From Candidatus Heimdallarchaeota archaeon AB_125 (GTDB lineage Archaea > Asgardarchaeota > Heimdallarchaeia > Heimdallarchaeales > Heimdallarchaeaceae): a DNA stretch of 5,612 nucleotides. Where the stretch lies: contig MEHH01000196.1 of the NCBI GenBank assembly GCA_001940755.1, forward strand, positions 1 through 5,612. Direction: 5' to 3'. Below the pieces are notes generated by a model. It was not told the origin of the DNA. It saw nothing but the letters and a program-made list of their open reading frames with translations, and ran no database searches. This document shows positions 1-5,612 of this stretch, one piece after another (position 1 is the stretch's first letter; every line of letters begins with the position of its first letter). The position numbers were made by a program, and so were the translations under genes.

Positions 1-345
1 ATACAAGATTCCGCCACTTAGTAGAATTAACTCAGAAGGAATAGGTACGATCAAGCTCTGAACAATCATTAGACCTAGAAAGAGGAAAATAGACCAATAG
101 CCCATAGTTCCAAGAGGTGTTACAAAATAGTCATTAACCATATTGTAAAGAAAGTCTTTATCTATAATCATCATGATCAAAACAGCAACAGAGATTAGAA
201 CCAATAGGACAAATAAAGCAACAAAGATAATTCGTTTTTTCGTCCAAACAACCTTTTTTCTTCCAGCAGGAGTTAAATCTTCATCTTCTACTTTAGTATC
301 TTCTTGATTAAAATCAGCCTTGATGGAATCTTGTGAGTTGCTCAT
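1..345 (-). CDS. DedA/VTT-family membrane protein, N-terminal part (runs off the left edge)
   Basis: The minus strand is open from an ATG at 345-343 to the window edge, giving 115 codons with no stop. Residues 1-29 form a polar, acidic cytoplasmic tail, residues 30-39 are basic (GRKK, TKKR), and about 38-62 form a first membrane helix. After a short loop, residues 80-115 give a second hydrophobic stretch containing PIPSE at 101-105, followed by LILLSGG. The P-x-PSE-x-(I/V)-L-x-x-(A/S)-G pattern is the hallmark of the DedA (SNARE-associated/VTT) domain. Known DedA and VTT proteins act in the membrane as lipid scramblases or flippases, for example on undecaprenyl phosphate or phospholipids; the substrate here is unknown. 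The acidic N-terminal tail is longer than in many bacterial DedA proteins. The start is supported by a well-placed archaeal TATA box and by the absence of a ribosome binding site, which fits a leaderless mRNA. The catalytic and C-terminal parts lie outside the window. Confidence 0.85.
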   Translation of the reverse strand, partial: MSNSQDSIKADFNQEDTKVEDEDLTPAGRKKVVWTKKRIIFVALFVLLVLISVAVLIMMIIDKDFLYNMVNDYFVTPLGTMGYWSIFLFLGLMIVQSLIVPIPSELILLSGGILY

Positions 346-368
346 CTTGTTCTGTCAACTTGCTTTAC

Positions 369-382
369 TATTTAAACTTTTC
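369..382 (-). promoter_or_regulatory. Archaeal BRE/TATA promoter of the DedA/VTT gene
   Basis: Read on the minus strand, GAAAAG (382-377) is followed directly by TTTAAATA (376-369). This is a close match to an archaeal BRE plus TATA box. The centre of the TATA box lies about 27 nt before the ATG at 345, so transcription should begin at or within a few bases of the start codon. The 15 bases before the ATG contain no GGAGG-like sequence, which agrees with leaderless translation. Seen: motif and spacing. Inferred: transcription start. Confidence 0.6.
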
Positions 383-391
383 AAATATTTG
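382..391. promoter_or_regulatory. Perfect 10-bp palindrome, possible operator
   Basis: CAAATATTTG is self-complementary over all ten bases and abuts the BRE of the leftward promoter; its last base (382) is the first base of that BRE. A dimeric repressor bound here would block TFB/TBP loading on the DedA/VTT promoter. Short AT-rich palindromes also arise by chance in DNA of this composition, so the call is weak. Confidence 0.2.
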
Positions 392-480
392 GGGGTAAAA
401 AATATATACTGGCTATAATTCTTACACATGGAGAATGCAGTTCAAAAAAACATGAAATGGACGCCTTCTATCTGTTCAGC

Positions 481-495
481 AATAAAATTATAAAG
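481..495 (+). promoter_or_regulatory. Probable archaeal promoter of the permease/ATPase operon
   Basis: TTATAAAG (488-495), preceded by the A-rich AATAAAA (481-487), forms a TATA-like element whose centre is about 27 nt before the ATG at 519. This is the same distance as in the divergent promoter, and it predicts a leaderless or nearly leaderless transcript. No GGAG-type sequence stands at normal spacing before 519. A second TATA-like string, GGTATAAAT (495-503), would start transcription just inside the gene and is less likely. Confidence 0.5.
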
Positions 496-518
496 GTATA
501 AATCTTGGATGATGTGTA

Positions 519-3500
519 ATGAGAAGAAGAAAATCACTGTTTTTAATATTAATAATTGTCCTTTTTGCTACTTCTATAGTCTCACTTAGTCTGCAACTAC
601 GAGTTAATGCACAGACAGTTGTAGATGATGAACTGTTCTTATTGGTAAATCGTACAGGCGATGAAGTAGGTATAGAATCTAAAACTATAGTAGATGAATT
701 GGGTAATTTCCACTTTTTTGCTCGTATTTTCTACGAAAATCATACTTTCATGATTATTCACAAGGTAAATGATGAAGTCAACGTGGTAAAAATAGAGGAG
801 TATAACACAGAATACTTCGAGATATTTAATATCGAAGGAGGAGTTGAGTTATTTTATGCTTATCACACATTTTTTGGATTAATGAGAATTCACCGATATA
901 ATTGGACAGAAACAGCTGGTTCTGTTGATGAAGAATTCTATGCATATAATGCTAATATGAATTATCCAAAAATGAAAATTTACTATCAAGAAAATAAAAC
1001 CATTTTTATGGTTCTAGCATATATTCAGAATTGGCCTCCTTTATCTGAACTTGCAGTCACAAAATTTGAGATGATCAGATTCTATGAAAATGGTACATAC
1101 GTTCGTGAGGATCAATTTATTCTTGATGCAGAGTTTGACTTTTTAATAGATTACCATTATTCTGATGGTATTATTTATAGTTATTATATTTATACTCCAA
1201 TGTATTCCCATATCCATTGGCATGGTACAATAGTTACGAAAGGATATAATGATTCATATATATCAAATTCAATGGAATTAAATGAAGGAGGATTTGATCC
1301 TAAATTTACTCTAACTAATGATGGGAATTTTAGTTTGGCTATGGCTAGAGGAGATAAAATTTACAGCTTAAAATATTCTATTAATCAAACTATAGAGTTT
1401 TCAGACTTTAACATCACAACTACAGGTGTTTTTCCATACAGTGATTTTTATGTAGTACAAGGTGAAAATTATTCAAGATATATTGTTAATTCTGAACCTC
1501 ATGTAGGTGCAATCGAATTCTTCTCTGGAAGCAATCTTAAATCCAAAGTCGCGATAATAACTGATGAGTATACAAATATTTCACAGGAAGAGTTTTTCTT
1601 ATATAATGTTCCATATAAAGATAATTATCATGCTTTTTACTTTTATGAAACAGTTAATGGAAGTAGAATATTCACTCATACATCGCTAGTTAGCTCTGAG
1701 GATTTTGAGAAAAGAAGTTTTTCCGAAGAGGATATGATAGCGTTTTATGTATCATCTGATTATGATTTGAGTGAGTTCAAAAAACTTGGATTTTTAGGAG
1801 TAGGAGAACTTAATCAATTTCAGATTTTCTGGGTGACCTCAGGCATTTATATCGTCATTGCTATCGGTATCGTATCTCTTGTAGTTCTTTTGTTCAGAAG
1901 AAAGGTTAAAACTGGATTGATTACAATCAAAAATTATCTTACTCGGCCAATATATGAAGATAAAAGCAAAATCTTCTTACCTTTTATCAATTTCTGGGTT
2001 TTTATTTCAAATTTCAGTTCTTCTCTTTTTGATCTATTCAAAACGAATAAGAAAAGACATTTGATGAATTTAATTAGTATGACAGTTTTAGCTCTAATCA
2101 TACTTACAAGTACTGCTCTCTACAGTTCCAAAAGAGAAGTGCTTTTCAATGAATATACTAACACACTCAACATACTCAATGATGGACATGCAAGCTTCAG
2201 CCTTACATACAATTATGATACTGCTAATCAATTCGTCAGTATTCCTGCGGTACAACAATATGAGAAAGTAGCATTAAGTGAAATATTAACTGGTTTCAAA
2301 TTAGATCAAGAAGTATTTGCGAGTATTATAAGTGGCTATGAATACTCTACAGCATTCTATGGTGAGATAGAAGATATGACGGCAAACTCAAGCTCAACTA
2401 GAGGAGTTACTTACATAGCTCTTTCTAACAATTACAGTGATTTCATGAACGAGTTTGTTGTACTAGGAAGATTACCTGATGCACCAGGAGAAGTGATGTT
2501 AGAATATGATATTGCCACTGCAATTAGTTTAAATGTTACAGTAAATGATACAATTTCCTTCTGGGGTTCACAAGTTAATTATTACAATACTGAGCTTGGA
2601 GATACTCATGTTAACTTAACAATTTCTGGATTATTCGATGCTCCAGCTCCTTCAGAGTTAGAAAGAGTCTGGACTGATTATAATCTTCCATTGGATTCTG
2701 CACAAGCTTTGACAAGCCTTTTTGGAGGAATGGTTTCATTTGGTGACAATGCTTGGGCGAACTTAGAAGGATTAAATCCATACTATATGTTTGTGAGCAC
2801 GTATGTTCAACTCTACTTTGATTTCAGTGATTTTAAACCAGAAATGCTTACTCAATTGAAAATAGATATGGATGAAATAGAAGATGGAAACGCTCATTTC
2901 TTCGATTTCACGGGTGATATGCATAATGGTTATTGGTATTTCTACTACGAATTAGAAGATGTTATTGAGATTTTAGAACCTCGAATTCAATCTTCAATGT
3001 TGTTATTCTTTATGCTGGCTGTTCCAATCCTATATTTAGCTATATTCCTTATTTTTGAAACAAACGATCTATATTCTAAGGGTTTGGAGCAAGAGATTGA
3101 AATATTCCAGACAAAAGGGTTGTCTTCTAGCAGGATAGCGTTTAATTATATGCTACTAAAAGTGTTTGAAGCCATACTTGCATCAGTTGCAGGTTTTGGA
3201 TTATCATTTGCTCTAGTTCCACCATTATTGAAGGTAGATTCATTTCTTAGTTTTAACCAACAGAATCAAGTTTTGAACTTCAGTGGTTTAGGATGGGCAA
3301 CATTGTTTACAGTTACAGCTCTAGTGATCATTTCTATTCCAAAAATTATACAGGTTTCAACAAAGAGGACCACATTCCAGAAAACACCTCAAAGATTAGT
3401 TACTTTACTTAAACAAATTAGACTCCCAACCATAATTTTGATTGGAGTAGGAGCTGGAATTACAATTCTTTTCTTCAGTTTATACAAAGCAAACTTGAGA

Positions 3501-4859
3501 AGTTTACCCTCTACTGGAAATACATCATTTCTAATGATTAATATCTATTTGGCTGGTTTAGGCGTCCTTTTTGCCCTTCTAGGTATAGGATTATTACTGA
3601 AAGATTTGCATGGAATACTCATTATTGCTTTAAGTAAAATCACGTGGAATCGAAGAAAAACAATAGGTTCATTTACTTTAGTTGAAGTAAGATCAGATAT
3701 CAAACTATTCAGCAACATATTCTTCGCATTCCTATTGATAGTAGGAATAACAATACCATCAATTATGGGACCGTTAACGGTAGAATACAATTATGTAAAA
3801 GACGCGTACATGTATAATGGAGCAGACATATTCGTGAAAAATTGGATGGATGTAAACCAATCTGTTCGTCCAGAAATTGAAGCTATACCAGGAGTTGAAA
3901 GTACAGCGTTTATACATGAGGCAGAATGTATCTATAACTTTGATCCGCTTGCAGTGTATCTAATGGATAATATAACGGAGTTCTTGAACACGGTATACAT
4001 TCCACCTTCTAAGTTGTTCCCCAAGTGGGAGGATACAATCAGTGCTTTAGAGGCAAATAATACTATGTTAGCCACAAAGTACTTCTTCGATGATAGAGCT
4101 GAAGGAGAATATGAATATACATTTGAAGATTTATTCCCACCAGCAGAAATAACATTCGAAATATATGACATCTTCAATTATATTCCAGTATTTTATACCG
4201 CTGGAGAGTACATTCCTGGAGTAACTGTAAGAATTGCAGCATTAGTGATGACAGAATCTAATTTTGAGTTGATCAGAGAAACTCTTACAATAGCTAGTGA
4301 AAAATACAAGGATAGATTACTTATAAAACTATCAAAAAATGCTGATCATGATCAAGTTGCTCATTATCTAAGCGAGACAATGGGACTAAACATAGATTCA
4401 GCGGTAACTGATAGTGATGAAAGAATATTTGAAACATTCCCATTCTTCAATATTGTTTCAGCAGAATTCGCTCTTTCAATGCTGATTTGTCTAATAGCAA
4501 TAGCTTTCGTCAGTATTAGCAACCCTATTAAGATATTGCAACAAAGAATTACAAAAAATGATAGACTAAAGAAAATGGGTTTATCAACGAAAAGAATCAT
4601 AAGGCTGACGATGATTGAAACAGCACTTACTGGAGTATTGCCAGGGTTGTTATTGGGGTCAGGAGTGGGATTCGCAATATTATGGAGTTTCACATGGGCA
4701 ACGAAGAAATTCTTCTATAGTGGAATAAACTTTCTATGGAAATTCAACGCTCTAGCGTTTATAATTGGATTCATAATAGCACCAGCGCTATTCATGGGAA
4801 TATTCTACTTATCAATGAAAAGAAATTACGCAAGGTATATGCCAAGGAATCTGGAGTGA
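519..4859 (+). CDS. Large FtsX/MacB-like ABC transporter permease with an extra N-terminal ectodomain
   Basis: Membrane subunit (1446 residues) of a type VII-like ABC system. An in-frame TGA at 510-512 fixes the start at the ATG at 519, which opens a clear signal peptide: MRRRK, hydrophobic 7-25, likely cleavage after VNA at 31. Residues 32-435 are an aromatic-rich, cysteine-free ectodomain with 12 N-x-S/T sequons, possibly a beta-propeller. One helix (436-459), a basic linker and an amphipathic stretch (486-508) follow. The core has ten predicted helices (about 516-537, 826-847, 876-899, 925-945, 969-988, 1005-1027, 1065-1086, 1310-1333, 1366-1390, 1409-1432). The first MacB-like ectodomain (541-820) holds LGRLP and GEVMLEYD near 649-664; the second (1087-1308) starts with GADIFVK and IPGVES. 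Both FtsX halves carry GLS(S/T)xRI at the cytoplasmic turn (867-873, 1354-1360), where the ATPase should dock. Family membership is firm; substrate is unknown, and mechanotransmission or lipid/lipoprotein handling is inferred from the family. Typical FtsX/MacB permeases have about 400-850 residues, so this one is unusually long. Confidence 0.9.
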   Translation: MRRRKSLFLILIIVLFATSIVSLSLQLRVNAQTVVDDELFLLVNRTGDEVGIESKTIVDELGNFHFFARIFYENHTFMIIHKVNDEVNVVKIEEYNTEYFEIFNIEGGVELFYAYHTFFGLMRIHRYNWTETAGSVDEEFYAYNANMNYPKMKIYYQENKTIFMVLAYIQNWPPLSELAVTKFEMIRFYENGTYVREDQFILDAEFDFLIDYHYSDGIIYSYYIYTPMYSHIHWHGTIVTKGYNDSYISNSMELNEGGFDPKFTLTNDGNFSLAMARGDKIYSLKYSINQTIEFSDFNITTTGVFPYSDFYVVQGENYSRYIVNSEPHVGAIEFFSGSNLKSKVAIITDEYTNISQEEFFLYNVPYKDNYHAFYFYETVNGSRIFTHTSLVSSEDFEKRSFSEEDMIAFYVSSDYDLSEFKKLGFLGVGELNQFQIFWVTSGIYIVIAIGIVSLVVLLFRRKVKTGLITIKNYLTRPIYEDKSKIFLPFINFWVFISNFSSSLFDLFKTNKKRHLMNLISMTVLALIILTSTALYSSKREVLFNEYTNTLNILNDGHASFSLTYNYDTANQFVSIPAVQQYEKVALSEILTGFKLDQEVFASIISGYEYSTAFYGEIEDMTANSSSTRGVTYIALSNNYSDFMNEFVVLGRLPDAPGEVMLEYDIATAISLNVTVNDTISFWGSQVNYYNTELGDTHVNLTISGLFDAPAPSELERVWTDYNLPLDSAQALTSLFGGMVSFGDNAWANLEGLNPYYMFVSTYVQLYFDFSDFKPEMLTQLKIDMDEIEDGNAHFFDFTGDMHNGYWYFYYELEDVIEILEPRIQSSMLLFFMLAVPILYLAIFLIFETNDLYSKGLEQEIEIFQTKGLSSSRIAFNYMLLKVFEAILASVAGFGLSFALVPPLLKVDSFLSFNQQNQVLNFSGLGWATLFTVTALVIISIPKIIQVSTKRTTFQKTPQRLVTLLKQIRLPTIILIGVGAGITILFFSLYKANLRSLPSTGNTSFLMINIYLAGLGVLFALLGIGLLLKDLHGILIIALSKITWNRRKTIGSFTLVEVRSDIKLFSNIFFAFLLIVGITIPSIMGPLTVEYNYVKDAYMYNGADIFVKNWMDVNQSVRPEIEAIPGVESTAFIHEAECIYNFDPLAVYLMDNITEFLNTVYIPPSKLFPKWEDTISALEANNTMLATKYFFDDRAEGEYEYTFEDLFPPAEITFEIYDIFNYIPVFYTAGEYIPGVTVRIAALVMTESNFELIRETLTIASEKYKDRLLIKLSKNADHDQVAHYLSETMGLNIDSAVTDSDERIFETFPFFNIVSAEFALSMLICLIAIAFVSISNPIKILQQRITKNDRLKKMGLSTKRIIRLTMIETALTGVLPGLLLGSGVGFAILWSFTWATKKFFYSGINFLWKFNALAFIIGFIIAPALFMGIFYLSMKRNYARYMPRNLE
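4853..4856 (+). promoter_or_regulatory. Ribosome binding site of the ATPase gene, inside the permease 3' end
   Basis: GGAG, within GGAGTGATG, lies ten bases before the ATG at 4867 and overlaps the last codons of the permease. It can pair with the usual CCTCC-type 3' end of 16S rRNA. It decides the start at 4867 over the ATGs at 4859 (which meets TGA after three codons) and 4862 (out of frame). The placement suggests that translation of the two genes is coupled. Confidence 0.55.
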
Positions 4860-4866
4860 TGATGGA

Positions 4867-5612
4867 ATGATAAGATGTGTAGATGTAATAAAAATTTACC
4901 ACGATCCGGTAACTGAATATAAAGTCTCAGCACTTAGAGGACTTGATTTGGACATAGGGGATGGAGAACTTGTCTCAATCATCGGTCCTTCTGGTGCAGG
5001 TAAAACCACTTTAATCAACATACTCTCAGGAGTGGATACAGCTACTGGTGGTCTAGTTATGATAAAAGGAGTTCAGATTGATTTACTGACTGAAAAAGAA
5101 AGAAGAAATTTCAGATATGAAAACATAGGCCTTGTGAATCAATTCACCAGCAAAAATCTTTACTCGCAACTCTCTGTCAAAGACAATGTTCTGCTACCCA
5201 TGAAGATGAAATATACTCCTCGAGAAATGGCTAGAAAAGAAATGGACGAGTTGCTTGAATTATTCAATCTAAAGCATGTGAAGAATAACAAAGCAGCAAA
5301 AATAAGTGGAGGAGAATCGATGAGACTTTCCATTGCTATTGCTCTTGCTAGACAACCTCATTTCATTTTAGCAGACGAACCCACAGGACAACTTGACTCA
5401 GCAAACACTTTCAGCATTATTGATACTTTGAAGGGAGTGAATAAGGAACTTGGGACTACAATGGTAATTGTAACCCATGATGTTAGATATCGTAATGTTT
5501 TCGCGAAGAGTTTCTTAATCCGTGATGGAAGGTTAGTAGGTGTAGGTTATGAATCAGATAGACAGCAGCTTGATATTCTTAAAGATGCATCTGAATTGAA
5601 TAGAGCTTATAT
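4867..5612 (+). CDS. ABC transporter ATPase, MacB/LolD type, partner of the permease (runs off the right edge)
   Basis: The frame is open for 248 codons to the window edge. It encodes a cytoplasmic ATP-hydrolysing subunit that should drive the permease encoded just upstream. All nucleotide-binding motifs are present in order: aromatic A-loop residue Y11, Walker A GPSGAGKTT (40-48), Q-loop Q92, signature ISGGES (146-151), Walker B FILADEP (166-172) with catalytic E171, D-loop GQLD (174-177), and switch H204. The LRG at 23-25 and the DEPTG-x-LDS string are typical of the MacB/LolD/FtsE group. Departures from the common pattern are VNQF at the Q-loop instead of VFQ, E150 for the signature Gln, and Q175 for the usual Asn. 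All are conservative and the enzyme looks active. The ABC core ends near residue 225, and at least 23 more residues (GYESDRQQLDILKDAS and on) form a C-terminal extension continuing past the edge. The gene starts seven bases after the permease stop, so the two form an operon. Confidence 0.93.
   Translation, partial: MIRCVDVIKIYHDPVTEYKVSALRGLDLDIGDGELVSIIGPSGAGKTTLINILSGVDTATGGLVMIKGVQIDLLTEKERRNFRYENIGLVNQFTSKNLYSQLSVKDNVLLPMKMKYTPREMARKEMDELLELFNLKHVKNNKAAKISGGESMRLSIAIALARQPHFILADEPTGQLDSANTFSIIDTLKGVNKELGTTMVIVTHDVRYRNVFAKSFLIRDGRLVGVGYESDRQQLDILKDASELNRAY

Noticed and set aside
509..589. Tandem ATGs at 509 and 512 opening a 26-codon frame with a CPFC motif
   Set aside because: It lies in another frame across the permease signal-peptide region. 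The predicted transcription start is downstream of its ATG, and the two cysteines come from out-of-frame reading.
1974..2042. Hydrophobic stretch at permease residues 486-508 as an additional membrane helix
   Set aside because: A full crossing would put the first MacB-like ectodomain, with its sequons, inside the cell. It is better read as an amphipathic elbow helix before the first core helix.
3545..3790. 81-codon open frame on the minus strand
   Set aside because: It is antisense to the FtsX core of the permease, has no recognisable domain or ribosome binding site, and the plus-strand frame is clearly coding.
3932..4177. 81-codon open frame on the minus strand
   Set aside because: It is antisense to the second MacB-like ectodomain. 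Its serine-rich, low-complexity composition is typical of a shadow frame.
4364..4693. 109-codon open frame on the minus strand with hydrophobic stretches
   Set aside because: Its hydrophobic runs mirror the membrane helices encoded on the plus strand. There is no promoter, no ribosome binding site and no known family.
1..5612. CRISPR arrays, tRNA or rRNA genes, insertion sequences
   Set aside because: I saw no regularly spaced repeats, no tRNA-like cloverleaf elements, no rRNA motifs and no transposase or terminal inverted repeats. Nearly the whole window is accounted for by the three genes.

Overview
The window looks like a piece of an AT-rich archaeal genome, roughly one third G+C by eye. 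Three features suggest archaea: a TTTAAATA TATA box preceded by a GAAAAG BRE-like element about 27 nt before the start of the leftward gene; a second TATA-like element at the same distance before the main rightward gene, so both may be leaderless; and a very large, sequon-rich secreted permease ectodomain. Large FtsX-like permease/ATPase pairs of this kind are common in Asgard and some euryarchaeal genomes. I lean weakly to Asgard, but the sequence alone does not prove it.

Layout. Positions 345 to 1 (minus strand) hold the first 115 codons of a DedA/VTT-family membrane protein that runs off the left edge. Positions 346-518 are a divergent promoter region with one promoter facing each way and a 10-bp perfect palindrome. 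Positions 519-4859 (plus strand) encode a 1446-residue ABC transporter permease. It has a signal peptide, an aromatic-rich ectodomain of about 400 residues that may be a beta-propeller, one extra membrane helix, and then a complete 10-helix core made of two tandem MacB-periplasmic-like plus FtsX units. Seven bases later, behind a GGAG ribosome binding site, 4867-5612 encodes its MacB/LolD-type ATPase with all nucleotide-binding motifs. This gene runs off the right edge.

Working model. The permease and ATPase form a two-gene operon. Because the permease carries two FtsX halves in one chain, a single copy with two ATPase subunits could be a complete transporter. The family usually works by mechanotransmission, or moves lipids, lipoproteins or peptides at the membrane face, rather than importing small solutes. 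The extra N-terminal ectodomain is the unusual part and probably binds something outside the cell. The divergent DedA/VTT neighbour belongs to a family of lipid-moving membrane proteins, so a shared envelope or lipid theme is possible but is only an inference from position.
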